Source: Massilia sp.
GTDB taxonomy: Bacteria; Pseudomonadota; Gammaproteobacteria; Burkholderiales; Burkholderiaceae_D
Direction: 5' to 3'
Length of the DNA: 61,074 nt
NCBI GenBank assembly: GCA_003484545.1
Contig: DNCF01000524.1
Coordinates: 1-61,074, forward strand
Positions 49,852 through 58,463 of the stretch are shown in pieces. The notes below the pieces were generated by a model, which worked only from the letters and a program-made list of their open reading frames with translations, was not told the DNA's origin and did not search any database. Position 1 is the first letter of the stretch; every line of letters starts with the position of its first letter. A program made the translations under genes and the position numbers.

Positions 49852-51051
49852 TCACACCATCTCGATCGCCATCGCGGTCGCTTCGCCGCCGCCGATGCAC
49901 AGCGAAGCCACGCCGCGCTTGCCGCCGGTCTTCTTCAGCGCGCCCAGCAGGGTGACGACGATGCGCGCGCCGGAGGCGCCGATCGGGTGGCCCAGGGCGC
50001 AGGCGCCGCCGTGGATGTTGACCTTCTCGTGCGGGATTTCGAGGTCGCGCATGGCGGCCATCGGCACGGCGGCAAACGCCTCATTGATCTCGAACAGGTC
50101 GACATCGTTCGGGGTCCAGCCGGTTTTCTTGAACAGCTTGCGCATCGCGCCGATCGGGGCGGTGGTGAACAGGTTCGGTTCCTGAGCGTGGGTGGCGTGG
50201 CCGATCACGCGCGCGAGTGGGGTCAGGCCCAGTTCCTTGGCCTTCGATTCGCGCATCATGACCAGGGCGGCGGCGCCGTCGTTGATCGACGAGGACGAGG
50301 CGGCGGTGACGGTGCCTTCTTTCTTGAACGCCGGCTTCAGCGACGGGATCTTGTCGATCTTCGCCTTCATCGGGCCTTCATCCTTTTCGACCACCAGTTC
50401 GCCGGTGCGGGTGGCCAGGGTCACCGGGGCGATTTCCCAGGCAAAGGTGCCGTCGTTGTTGGCGGCTTGCGCGCGTTTCACGGATTCGATCGCGAAGTTG
50501 TCCTGGTCTTCGCGGGTGAACTGGTACGTGGCCACGCATTCCTCGGCGAAGGTGCCCATCGAGCGGCCTTCACCGGTTTTTTCGTTGCGCGAGTAGGCGT
50601 CTTCCAGGCCGTCGAGCATCATGTGGTCGAACATCGGCGCGTGGCCGATGCGGTAGCCGCCGCGCGCCTTCGGGATCAGGTAGGGCGCGTTGGTCATCGA
50701 CTCCATGCCGCCGGCGACGACGATGTCGGCGCTGCCGGCCACCAGCTGGTCGTGGGCGAAGATCGCGGCCTGCATCGCCGAGCCGCACATTTTCGACAGG
50801 GTGACGGCGCCGGTCGACAGCGGCAGGCCGGCCTTGATCAGCGCCTGGCGCGCCGGCGCCTGGCCCTGGCCTGCCATCAGGCAGTTACCGAAATAGACGT
50901 GCTCCACGGTTTGCGGATCGACGCCGGCGCGCTCGACCGCCGCCTTGATGGCCACCGCGCCGAGGTCGCTCGCCGATTTCGAGGAAAAATCGCCCTGGAA
51001 CGCGCCCATCGGGGTACGGGCGGCGCCAACGATAACGACTGGATCATTCAT
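49852..51051 (-). CDS. Acetyl-CoA C-acetyltransferase (thiolase)
   Basis: A 399-residue thiolase with nucleophile Cys89 (KMCGSAMQAA), INEAFAAVP, the GGACALGHPIGASGAR histidine block and the C-terminal CIGGGEATA cysteine. It is of the acetoacetyl-CoA thiolase type: condensation or cleavage of acetoacetyl-CoA, so it can close leucine or fatty-acid degradation or feed polyhydroxybutyrate. Its ATG lies inside the end of aceK (8-base overlap), so translation is coupled. Start chosen by family N-terminus MNDPVVIVGAARTPMG. Confidence 0.93.
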   Translation of the reverse strand: MNDPVVIVGAARTPMGAFQGDFSSKSASDLGAVAIKAAVERAGVDPQTVEHVYFGNCLMAGQGQAPARQALIKAGLPLSTGAVTLSKMCGSAMQAAIFAHDQLVAGSADIVVAGGMESMTNAPYLIPKARGGYRIGHAPMFDHMMLDGLEDAYSRNEKTGEGRSMGTFAEECVATYQFTREDQDNFAIESVKRAQAANNDGTFAWEIAPVTLATRTGELVVEKDEGPMKAKIDKIPSLKPAFKKEGTVTAASSSSINDGAAALVMMRESKAKELGLTPLARVIGHATHAQEPNLFTTAPIGAMRKLFKKTGWTPNDVDLFEINEAFAAVPMAAMRDLEIPHEKVNIHGGACALGHPIGASGARIVVTLLGALKKTGGKRGVASLCIGGGEATAMAIEMV

Positions 51052-52873
51052 TGTGTAGGTTCTCCAAATAGGGTGGCGATGCATGCGGATGCGGCGCCGG
51101 TGGTGTGGTCTGGTTGTGGAAGCGGATGTGCTGCGGGTAAGGGAAGACGTCTTCCACTTCGCCTCCCAGGATGCGGTCCTTGTGCGCCTGCCACCAGGCG
51201 CGGCGCAACAGGTCCGCGTGATGCTGCATGAAAACCTGCCGGATCTTCGGGTTCCCGAGCAGGAAACGGCCGAACTGTTCCGGAAAGACGTCATGTTTGC
51301 CGATCGGGTACCAGGGCTCGGCCGCCATTTCGTCTTCCTCGTTGCGCGCCTCTGGAATGTCGCGGAACTGGCAGTCGGTGAGGTATTCGATCTCGTCGTA
51401 GTCGTAGAACACGACGCGGCCGTGGCGGGTGACGCCGAAATTTTTATAAAGCATGTCGCCCGGGAAGATGTTCGCGGCGACCAGGTCGCGGATCGCATTC
51501 CCGTACTCGAACACGCCGTGTTCCAGCAAGCCCACGTCGCCGGCGCGTTCGGCATTGGCGAGGAAGATGTTCAGCGGCACCATGCGACGCTCGATGTACA
51601 GGTGCTTGACGATGATGCGCTCGCCCTCGATCTCGACCTGCGACGGGCAATGCTGGCGCAGCTCGGCCAGCAACTCTTCCGAAAAGCGGGACAAGGGAAA
51701 GGCGACGTCCGAGTATTCCAGGGTGTCGGCCATGCGCCCGACGCGGTCGTGGTGCTTGACCAGCAGGTATTTTTCCTTGATCCGGGCGCGCGTCGTGTCC
51801 TTCGGCGGCGGATAGAAATCCTTGATCACCTTGAACACATAGGGAAAGGACGGCAGCTCGAACACCAGCATCACCAGGCCGCGGATGCCGGGCGAAATCT
51901 GGAACTGGTCGGAGCTGTGCTTCAGGTGCTGCAGGTAATCGCGGTAGAACAGCGTTTTGCCCTGCTTTTGCAGCCCGAGCACGGTATAGATCTCGCTGCG
52001 CGGCTTTCTCGGCATCAGGCTGCGCAGGAACTGCACGTAAGCCGAGGGCACTTCCATGTCGACCAGGAAGTAGGCGCGGGTGAACGAGAACAGCAGGGTG
52101 ATCTGCTCCGGGTCGGTGATCACCGTGTCCAGCACCAGTTGGCCGCGACGGTTGTGCAGCACCGGGATCACGAACGGGTACTCGCGCGCGCCGTTGATGG
52201 CGCGGCCGACGATGTAGGCGCCCTTGTTGCGGAAGAACAGGTTCGACAGGACGTGGAACTGCAGGTTCGATTCGGGCTGGTCCAGGCCGAACTGCTCGAC
52301 CATGCGCGCTTCGACCAGGCTTGTGTCGCGGTCGAGCGCGGCGAAGGGGCGCGCCAGCTGGAAGTTCGAAACGATGCGGTTGATTGCAAAGCGCAGGCCG
52401 TCGGCCGCCGGGTAGTAGACGCGGTAGGTCGGCAGCAGCTCCTCGCTCTCGATGTACTCGGTGGAAATCACCGGGCGCACGAAGATGTAATCGTTGTGGT
52501 AATAGCTGCGGTGCAAAATGCGGCAGCTGACCGAATTGAAGAAGGTTTCGGCCAGTTCCGGCCGCTTATGTTCCGAGAGCAGGCCGATGTAGTGCAGCTT
52601 GGTCTCGCGCCAGACGCGGTCGGTCAATTCCTCGCGTGCATAGCTCTCTTCGAGGACCTGCACGGCTTCCTGGACGCGCTTGTCGTAGAAATCGATGCGC
52701 TCGCGCGCGGCCTGCTGCGCGGTGGCCCAGTCGGCCGCCTCGAAATGGCGCTTGGCGTTCTTGCTGGCTTCGCGGAACAGGCGGTAATGCTTGTCGAAGC
52801 CGTCGAGGATGGTGCGCGCGATGTCGAATGCGATCTGGGAAGACAGCAGTCTGGGGAACGTCACTTCGGTCAT
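51044..52873 (-). CDS. aceK: Isocitrate dehydrogenase kinase/phosphatase
   Basis: A 609-residue AceK. Full family length and characteristic blocks: YHNDYIFVRP, GLRFAINRIVSNFQLARPFA, VFKVIKDFYPPPKDTT and the kinase-core region FGVTRHGRVVFYDYDEIEYL. It phosphorylates isocitrate dehydrogenase to divert carbon into the glyoxylate shunt, and removes the phosphate again. Usually linked to aceBA; here it is next to thiolase and isovaleryl-CoA dehydrogenase, an arrangement that fits acetyl-CoA-producing catabolism. Confidence 0.96.
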   Translation of the reverse strand: MTEVTFPRLLSSQIAFDIARTILDGFDKHYRLFREASKNAKRHFEAADWATAQQAARERIDFYDKRVQEAVQVLEESYAREELTDRVWRETKLHYIGLLSEHKRPELAETFFNSVSCRILHRSYYHNDYIFVRPVISTEYIESEELLPTYRVYYPAADGLRFAINRIVSNFQLARPFAALDRDTSLVEARMVEQFGLDQPESNLQFHVLSNLFFRNKGAYIVGRAINGAREYPFVIPVLHNRRGQLVLDTVITDPEQITLLFSFTRAYFLVDMEVPSAYVQFLRSLMPRKPRSEIYTVLGLQKQGKTLFYRDYLQHLKHSSDQFQISPGIRGLVMLVFELPSFPYVFKVIKDFYPPPKDTTRARIKEKYLLVKHHDRVGRMADTLEYSDVAFPLSRFSEELLAELRQHCPSQVEIEGERIIVKHLYIERRMVPLNIFLANAERAGDVGLLEHGVFEYGNAIRDLVAANIFPGDMLYKNFGVTRHGRVVFYDYDEIEYLTDCQFRDIPEARNEEDEMAAEPWYPIGKHDVFPEQFGRFLLGNPKIRQVFMQHHADLLRRAWWQAHKDRILGGEVEDVFPYPQHIRFHNQTTPPAPHPHASPPYLENLHNE

Positions 52874-52984
52874 CGTTCGTCTCGCGCAGGTGTCCGTTGA
52901 GCGGCCATTTTATTGCATTGCAGCGAAGGGGTGTTGGCTCGGATTCGCGCCGGCATGCCGATTATGGGAATCGCATAACAGACT

Positions 52985-53031
52985 GTAGGGTGGGGTCCTT
53001 GATGCCCCCGGCATCAAGGTCCCCACCCTAC
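52985..53031. repeat. Hairpin repeat, copy 2
   Basis: GTAGGGTGGGG with GATGCC on the left pairs with GGCATC and CCCCACCCTAC on the right, across a short C/G loop. It lies between the liuA stop (53051) and the aceK start (52873) and may act as a terminator or mRNA stabiliser. It shares the GTAGGGTGGG end with the copies at 49713-49781 and 58464-58567. Confidence 0.8.
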
Positions 53032-53050
53032 GGGTTGCGCATCGATTCTT

Positions 53051-54235
53051 TTACGCCGTCTCGCCAAACAGCTCGCGCCCGATCAGCATGCGGCGGATCT
53101 CGCTGGTGCCCGCGCCGATTTCGTAGAGCTTCGCATCGCGCCAGAGGCGGCCGACCGGGTACTCGTTGATGTAGCCGTTGCCGCCCAGGGTCTGGATCGC
53201 TTCGCCGGCCATCCAGGTCGCCTTTTCGGCGCTGTACAGGATGGCGCCGGCGGCGTCCTTGCGCAGGGCGCGCACGGCGGCCGGGTTGTCGGCGCGGTCG
53301 CAGGCCTGGCCGACCGCGTACACGTAGGCGCGGCAAGCCATCATGGTCGAATACATGTCCGCGATCTTGCCCTGCATCAGCTGGAATTCGCCGATCGCCT
53401 GGCCGAATTGCTTGCGCTCGTGGATGTAGGGAACGACCACGTCCATGCAGGCCGACATGATACCCAGCGGACCGCCCGACAGCACGGTGCGCTCGAAGTC
53501 CAGGCCCGACATCAGCACGTTGACACCTTTACCCACGCCGCCCAGCACGTTCTCGACCGGCACTTCGCAGTCCTCGAACACCAGTTCGCCGGTGTGCGAG
53601 CCGCGCATGCCCAGCTTGTCGAGCTTTTGCGCGATCGAGAAGCCTTTGAAACCCTTCTCGATCAGGAAGGCGGTCATGCCGCGCGGGCCGGCCTCGATAT
53701 CCGTTTTCGCGTAGACGACCAGGGTGTCGGCGTCCGGACCGTTGGTGATCCACATCTTGGTGCCGTTCAGGACGTAGCGGTCGCCCTTCAGGTCGGCGCG
53801 CAGCTTCATGCTCACCACGTCAGAACCGGCGTTCGGCTCGGACATGGCCAGGGCGCCGACGTGCTCGCCCGAGATCAGCTTCGGCAGGTATTTGCGCTTC
53901 TGCTCTTCGTTGCCGTTGCGCTTGATCTGGTTGACGCACAGGTTCGAGTGGGCGCCGTAGGACAGGCCGACCGAGGCCGAGGCGCGCGAGATTTCTTCCA
54001 TCGCCACGATGTGGGCCAGGTAGCCCATGTTAGCACCGCCGTATTCCTCGCTGACGGTGATGCCGAGCAGGCCGAGTTCGCCCATCTTCTTCCACAGGTC
54101 CATCGGGAACTGGTCGGTGCGGTCGATCTCGGCCGCGCGCGGCGCGATCTCGGCCGCTGCAAATTGTTGCACTGCTTCGCGCAGCGCGGCGATGTCTTCG
54201 CCATGGTCAAAGGTCAAGCCTGGAAGATGCAGCAT
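53051..54235 (-). CDS. liuA: Isovaleryl-CoA dehydrogenase
   Basis: A 394-residue acyl-CoA dehydrogenase with the isovaleryl-CoA-specific catalytic site: the Glu lies in the LDFERTVLSGGPLGIM segment (as in human IVD) and not in the C-terminal YEG position of other family members, where this protein has AGTSEIRR. It converts isovaleryl-CoA to 3-methylcrotonyl-CoA in leucine breakdown. A LiuR-type operator is upstream and liuR follows at 54470. Confidence 0.94.
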   Translation of the reverse strand: MLHLPGLTFDHGEDIAALREAVQQFAAAEIAPRAAEIDRTDQFPMDLWKKMGELGLLGITVSEEYGGANMGYLAHIVAMEEISRASASVGLSYGAHSNLCVNQIKRNGNEEQKRKYLPKLISGEHVGALAMSEPNAGSDVVSMKLRADLKGDRYVLNGTKMWITNGPDADTLVVYAKTDIEAGPRGMTAFLIEKGFKGFSIAQKLDKLGMRGSHTGELVFEDCEVPVENVLGGVGKGVNVLMSGLDFERTVLSGGPLGIMSACMDVVVPYIHERKQFGQAIGEFQLMQGKIADMYSTMMACRAYVYAVGQACDRADNPAAVRALRKDAAGAILYSAEKATWMAGEAIQTLGGNGYINEYPVGRLWRDAKLYEIGAGTSEIRRMLIGRELFGETA

Positions 54236-54272
54236 GTCGTCCTCTCGGTGAACGGGTTAGCGATATGGGGCG

Positions 54273-54380
54273 CCTAACAAAACCTCCATGGCTGCGTTGC
54301 ATCGTCTCTCCGTACAAGCGCGTACTGTCTTCGACGCTGCGTCGGGTGGCCGCATCCCTTGCTCTGAAGGTTTTGTTAGG
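54273..54380. repeat. 108-bp element with perfect 13-base inverted ends
   Basis: CCTAACAAAACCT (54273-54285) and AGGTTTTGTTAGG (54368-54380) are exact reverse complements enclosing a segment with GCATCGTCTCTCCGTACAAG. It has no coding content and looks like a small non-autonomous intergenic element. It sits between the liuA start codon and the LiuR operator, so it lengthens the liuA leader. Confidence 0.7.
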
Positions 54381-54410
54381 TGCTCGTGGCACTCGCATCA
54401 TACTCGCGTG

Positions 54411-54430
54411 TGACGTTAACGTAAACGTCA
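54411..54430. promoter_or_regulatory. liuR: LiuR-type operator 1 (upstream of liuA)
   Basis: TGACGTTAACGTAAACGTCA: arms TGACGTT and AACGTCA are perfect complements across 6 bases, the form expected for a MerR-family site and of the LiuR motif type. It lies between the end of liuR and the start of liuA. Confidence 0.75.
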
Positions 54431-54469
54431 AGTAGCGGGCGGATGAGCGCCATCAGGCACTCGTGCGTT

Positions 54470-54892
54470 TCAGGCAGCCTTGCTGGCGCCGGGCGCCTTG
54501 CCGGACGTGGTGTCTTCGGCCAGCAGGCGACGGCACTCTTCCTCGTGGGCGGAAATTTCTTCCAGCGCCATCTCGATGTCGGCCCGCTGTTGTTCCAGCG
54601 TTTCGCGCTGGTGCGCCAGCACGCCGAGGAAGCGGTTGATCTGGGCCACCGTATCCTTCGGCGACTCGTACATGTCGACGATGCTCTTGATTTCCGACAG
54701 GGTCAGGCCGAGGCGCTTGCCGCGCAGCGTCAGCTTCAGGCGCGTGCGGTCGCGCGGGGTGTAGACGCGGCTGCGTCCGCCCACGCCTTCGCGTTTCGGG
54801 CTCAGCAGGCCCTGGTCTTCATAGAAACGGATCGCGCGCGCGGTGATATCGAATTCGCGCGCCAGTTCGGCGATGGTGTAGGTGGTGGCCAT
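54470..54892 (-). CDS. liuR: LiuR, MerR-family regulator of leucine catabolism
   Basis: A 140-residue MerR regulator: winged helix-turn-helix (about 5-75; TIAELAREFDITARAIRFYE, DQGLLSPKREG) and a coiled-coil dimerisation helix (about 78-120). No metal-binding cysteine pattern at the C-terminus (a single Cys), so an organic effector such as an acyl-CoA intermediate is likelier. It sits directly upstream of liuA on the same strand, and matching operators flank it. Confidence 0.9.
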   Translation of the reverse strand: MATTYTIAELAREFDITARAIRFYEDQGLLSPKREGVGGRSRVYTPRDRTRLKLTLRGKRLGLTLSEIKSIVDMYESPKDTVAQINRFLGVLAHQRETLEQQRADIEMALEEISAHEEECRRLLAEDTTSGKAPGASKAA

Positions 54893-54952
54893 GGAAAAAG
54901 CGGAGGTGAAAGTGCGGCTTGCGACAATCGCTTAGAATTGATCTTCGACGTT

Positions 54953-54972
54953 TGCCGTTTACGTCAACGTCA
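54953..54972. promoter_or_regulatory. liuR: LiuR-type operator 2 (between liuR and the MBL gene)
   Basis: The minus strand reads TGACGTTGACGTAAACGGCA, identical in layout to operator 1 (TGACGTT-N6-AACGGCA, one arm mismatch). It lies in the divergent spacer between liuR and the MBL-fold gene and can regulate both. Confidence 0.7.
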
Positions 54973-55021
54973 AGCACATTGTAGCGCGCCTGCTTATCTC
55001 CGAATACGAAAGATTTGAACC

Positions 55022-56074
55022 ATGAATCCGCTCGAGTCCCAGCTGACCTATCCCTTCGCCGACGAACTGCCCGCGCCGGGCACGGTAAAGGAGGTGGCGC
55101 CCGGCCTGGGCTGGCTGCGCATGCCGCTGCCGTTCGCACTCGACCACATCAACCTGTGGGCGCTGAAGGACGAGCGCGAAGGCCGCGCCGGCTGGACCGT
55201 GATCGACTGCGGCGTGGCGACCGACGCCACCCGCGCCGCCTGGGAACAGGTATTCGGCGGACCGCTCGCAAGCGAGCCCATCCTGCGCGTGATCGCCACC
55301 CACTGCCATCCGGACCACGTCGGCCTGTCGGGCTGGCTGTGCGAGCGTTTCGATGCGCCGTTCTGGCTCACCGCCGGCGAATTCGGCTTCGCGCGCATGA
55401 TGGCGGCCGCCCTGCCGGGCGTCGACGGTCCGTCGGCGATCCCCCACTTCGAGCGCCACGGGCTGGTCGACCAGGGCATGCTGGAACAGATGCGCAGCCG
55501 CCGCAACTATTACCCCTCGCTGGTGCCGAGCGTGCCGGACGCCTATACCCGCCTCCAGGATGGCCAGCAGTTCATGATCGGCAACCACCGCTGGCGCGTG
55601 ATCACCGGCTTCGGCCATTCGCCGGAGCATGCATCCCTCTATTCGGAGGAACTGAACGTGCTGGTCTCGGGCGACATGGTACTGCCGCGCATTTCGACGA
55701 ATGTCTCGGTGTTTGCCGTCGAGCCGGAAGGCAACCCCTTGCAGCAATACCTCGACTCGCTCGGCAAGTTCGCCGGCTTGCCCGAGGATGTGCTGGTGCT
55801 GCCTTCCCACGGCAAGCCTTTCCGCGGCCTGCATACCCGTATCGCTCAGTTGCGCCAGCACCACGTGGCGCGCCTGGCCGAGGTGCTCGAGGCTTGTCAG
55901 GAACCACAAAGCGCGGTCGACATCGTGCCGATCATGTTCCGCCGGCAACTTGATGCCCACCAGCTCAGTTTCGCGCTCGGCGAAGCACTCGCGCACCTGC
56001 ATAAACTTTGGAATGATGGTATGTTAAAGCGAGTAACTGGCGTCGACGGGATCATCCGTTTCCAACTGATCTGA
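55022..56074 (+). CDS. MBL-fold metallohydrolase
   Basis: A 350-residue metallo-beta-lactamase-fold protein with the dinuclear zinc motif HCHPDH (94-99), further ligands in GFGHSPEH and SGDMVLPR, and a C-terminal winged-helix-like segment (about 285-345). It belongs to the broad hydrolase/thioesterase-like group; the substrate is unknown. Divergent from liuR across operator 2, it may act on an acyl-CoA or ester of the same pathway. Confidence 0.85.
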   Translation: MNPLESQLTYPFADELPAPGTVKEVAPGLGWLRMPLPFALDHINLWALKDEREGRAGWTVIDCGVATDATRAAWEQVFGGPLASEPILRVIATHCHPDHVGLSGWLCERFDAPFWLTAGEFGFARMMAAALPGVDGPSAIPHFERHGLVDQGMLEQMRSRRNYYPSLVPSVPDAYTRLQDGQQFMIGNHRWRVITGFGHSPEHASLYSEELNVLVSGDMVLPRISTNVSVFAVEPEGNPLQQYLDSLGKFAGLPEDVLVLPSHGKPFRGLHTRIAQLRQHHVARLAEVLEACQEPQSAVDIVPIMFRRQLDAHQLSFALGEALAHLHKLWNDGMLKRVTGVDGIIRFQLI

Positions 56075-56083
56075 CGGGCCAGA

Positions 56084-56119
56084 GCCGGATTTCTTTTGGG
56101 CTTCCCCAGCCCATCCGGC
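56084..56119 (+). terminator. Hairpin after the MBL gene
   Basis: GCCGGAT...GGGCT pairs with AGCCC...ATCCGGC. The loop contains CTTTT; there is no T-run downstream, so termination is uncertain. It begins 10 bases after the stop codon. Confidence 0.4.
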
Positions 56120-56219
56120 CCCGACTTGACGGCAATCGGCCGGACGCGCGTGGCCCACACGCGACAAACATTTGCACGAATGTGTATGCATTTCGAATAG
56201 GGTGATTCTGCCCGGAAAT

Positions 56220-56240
56220 TTTGTGGCATGATGTCACAAA
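56220..56240. promoter_or_regulatory. Palindrome upstream of the XRE-like gene
   Basis: TTTGTGGCATGATGTCACAAA has near-perfect arms (TTTGTG...CACAAA). Its right half ATGTCACAA is repeated at 56289-56297, 65 bases before the ATG at 56354. These are likely operator half-sites in an AT-rich promoter region. Confidence 0.5.
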
Positions 56241-56353
56241 GTCGACTATCGTCAATTCTCACATCTTTGTTACTTTTCGATTCGTAAAATGTCACAACTG
56301 GTCTGTAAGGACAAGAGACTGACATTTATGGTCGAGCATGAAATAGTGCCATC

Positions 56354-56767
56354 ATGAATTCCACGAATGAACGGGAGAGCTTTAGCGAGCGTCTCCAACA
56401 GGCGCTGAAGAACGCCCATTACTCACCGGACAGCCCGACCAGACTGGCACGCGAATTTAACATTCGCTTCGAAGGACGACCGATCACCGTGCACGCCGCC
56501 CGCAAATGGCTGGTGGGCGAAGCCATTCCCACGCAGGAAAAATTGCGAATGATTGCACAATGGCTGGGTGTGCCCGCCGACTGGCTGCGCTTCGGCGGTC
56601 CGGAAAACCCGGGCGACAGCGGCGAAGGCGGCGGCGGCGCGCGCTTCGAGTCGGCCGACGTCAAGCTGATCGCCGACCTGCAACGCCTGGACGAGCACCA
56701 TCGCCAGCTGGCGCGCGAATTCATCCGCATGCTGGTACGTATCAACCACCAATCCCCTCCGAAGTAA
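56354..56767 (+). CDS. XRE-like helix-turn-helix regulator
   Basis: A 137-residue protein. About residues 10-80 form a lambda-repressor-like helix-turn-helix with a long loop (FSERLQQALKNAHYSP, ITVHAARKWLVGEAIPTQEK, GVPADWLRFG), a Gly-rich linker (about 82-98, GEGGGGA) and a C-terminal helix pair (about 100-132). This architecture is common in Oxalobacteraceae. It is a DNA-binding regulator of unknown target, with a palindrome in its own promoter. Confidence 0.78.
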   Translation: MNSTNERESFSERLQQALKNAHYSPDSPTRLAREFNIRFEGRPITVHAARKWLVGEAIPTQEKLRMIAQWLGVPADWLRFGGPENPGDSGEGGGGARFESADVKLIADLQRLDEHHRQLAREFIRMLVRINHQSPPK

Positions 56768-56885
56768 GCCAAATCCTTCCCCACGCCTGCTTTTCCGCTT
56801 ACAAATTTTCTTCCGAATAAGGCAGTTACAAACCGCTGCGACTGGCGCATAATCGAACTCGTCACAGCCGAGGATCGTGCCGCCT

Positions 56886-57059
56886 ATGAAAAGCAACTAC
56901 GTGAACACCGCCCAGCTGAAGGAACTGATGACGGCGCCGCCGATGAGCGCGGAACGTCACGCCGAGGTGATGCGCAAGCGCATCGCCCAGCGCAGGATGC
57001 TGGAGGAAGCCAGGGAGTTGAAGAAAGCTGGCGACAGCGTTTATTCGAATAAACGCTGA
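56886..57059 (+). CDS. Small conserved-looking hypothetical protein (57 residues)
   Basis: A basic, helical protein (MKSNYVNTAQLKELMTAPPM; then MRKRIAQRRMLEEARELKKA). No family is recognised. GAGGAT is 12-16 bases before the ATG, and a GTG at 56877 would add three residues and sit closer to it. It converges with ubiX, 13 bases between stop codons. Confidence 0.55.
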   Translation: MKSNYVNTAQLKELMTAPPMSAERHAEVMRKRIAQRRMLEEARELKKAGDSVYSNKR

Positions 57060-57072
57060 TCAGCACGCTGCG

Positions 57073-57666
57073 TCAGGCGCTCTCGGCGCCGCGCATGCCG
57101 GGCCAGCGTGCGGCTTGCGGATTCTCGATGCCGAGCAGGTCCAGCACCCGGTCCAGGGTGTGGTCGACCATCTCGTCGATGCTCGCCGGCCGGTGATAAA
57201 AACTGGGCAGCGGCGGGAACACGATGGCACCCATCTCGGTCACGGCCGTCATATTGCGCAGGTGCGCCAGGTTGAACGGCGTTTCGCGCACCATCATGAC
57301 CAGGCGCCGGCGTTCCTTCAGGATCACGTCGGCCGCGCGCGCGACCAGGTTGTCCGCCAGGCCATGGGCCACGGCGGCCAGGGTCTTCATCGAACAGGGA
57401 GCGATCACCATGCCGTCGGTCTGGAACGAACCGCTGGCGATAGCCGCGCCGATTTCGCGGTTCTTGTGCACGACGTGGGCGAGCGCCTCGACCTCGCGCC
57501 GCTGCATGCCGACTTCCTGGTGCAGGGTGAGGGAGGCGGCGTCGGACAGCACGAGGTGGGTCTCGACGCCGGGCACGGCGCCCAGCCGCCGCAGCAGCTG
57601 CACGCCGTAGATCGCGCCGGTCGCGCCGGTGATGGCGACGACAATGCGGCGCGGTCGCTGGTTCAT
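57073..57666 (-). CDS. ubiX: UbiX flavin prenyltransferase
   Basis: A 197-residue UbiX/Pad1 protein: N-terminal flavin-binding VVAITGATGAIYGVQLL, the APCSMKTLAAVAHGLADNL block and the MVRETPFNLAHLRNM region, FPPLPSFYHRPAS at the C-terminus. It makes the prenylated FMN cofactor of UbiD-type decarboxylases for ubiquinone synthesis. It is 10 bases after grxD, one operon. Confidence 0.95.
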   Translation of the reverse strand: MNQRPRRIVVAITGATGAIYGVQLLRRLGAVPGVETHLVLSDAASLTLHQEVGMQRREVEALAHVVHKNREIGAAIASGSFQTDGMVIAPCSMKTLAAVAHGLADNLVARAADVILKERRRLVMMVRETPFNLAHLRNMTAVTEMGAIVFPPLPSFYHRPASIDEMVDHTLDRVLDLLGIENPQAARWPGMRGAESA

Positions 57667-57676
57667 GACCAGTTGA

Positions 57677-57988
57677 TTACTTCTTGAACATCGCTTGCAG
57701 TTCGCCCGACTCGTACATCTCGTTCATGATGTCCGAACCGCCGATGAACTCGCCGTTCACGTACAGCTGCGGAATGGTCGGCCAGTTCGAGAAGTCCTTG
57801 ATGCCCTGGCGCACTTCCGGATCTTCCAGCACGTTGACGGTGGCGATGTTGTCGACACCGCAGGCTTTCAGGATCTGGATGGCGCGGCCCGAGAAGCCGC
57901 ATTGCGGGAACTGCGCAGTGCCCTTCATGAACAGCACGACCGGGGTGTTGGTCACGGTGTCTTTGATCCAGGTTTGTACGTCGCTCAT
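57677..57988 (-). CDS. grxD: Monothiol glutaredoxin Grx4
   Basis: A 103-residue monothiol glutaredoxin with the CGFS active site (Cys30). It carries or transfers [2Fe-2S] clusters with BolA partners. Upstream of ubiX; its start is divergent from the membrane-protein gene at 58145. Confidence 0.96.
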   Translation of the reverse strand: MSDVQTWIKDTVTNTPVVLFMKGTAQFPQCGFSGRAIQILKACGVDNIATVNVLEDPEVRQGIKDFSNWPTIPQLYVNGEFIGGSDIMNEMYESGELQAMFKK

Positions 57989-58144
57989 TTGATTTTGCCT
58001 TGGGGTAGAAATGGATTGGATGCCGTCATTCTATAAGAATTCGGCGGCGCCGGTACGGCCCGCGGCCGCCTTGGACCACCGCCTGTTCCGGCAGGACGAC
58101 AGGTCGGGTATGATCGCCCACATTTCAACCGTCGCTTCCTGCTC

Positions 58145-58456
58145 ATGCAACAACAACGTCCCAATGCCGCCCCGTCGGCAGGCTTCAATTTCGTGCTGGC
58201 CGCGGTGCTCGGCTTCATCGGCGTCTTCGACCTCGTCCTTGGCCTGCGCGGCGAGGGCGCCGGCGTCTTCATCACCGGCCTGGCCCTGACGATCTACGCC
58301 GCCACCCTGCTGCGCGACGCCCTGCACATCAAGAAGACCGGCACCCCGGCCTTTACCCGCAAGCGCATGAACTATATCGGCCTGGCCTGCCTGGCGCTGT
58401 ATTTCTTCGGCATCATGGTCAAGCGCGTGCCGGAGCTGGCGGCGTTTTTTAACTGA
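58145..58456 (+). CDS. Small three-helix membrane protein
   Basis: A 103-residue protein with about three hydrophobic segments (about 12-33, 40-58, 77-95) and a basic loop (HIKKTGTPAFTRKR). No family is recognised. It starts with CAA repeats (MQQQR) and is divergent from grxD across 156 bases. Confidence 0.6.
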   Translation: MQQQRPNAAPSAGFNFVLAAVLGFIGVFDLVLGLRGEGAGVFITGLALTIYAATLLRDALHIKKTGTPAFTRKRMNYIGLACLALYFFGIMVKRVPELAAFFN

Positions 58457-58463
58457 TGGGTTC

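Noticed and set aside
51083..52900. Antisense frame opposite aceK (605 codons)
   Set aside because: Shadow of aceK, without start signals.
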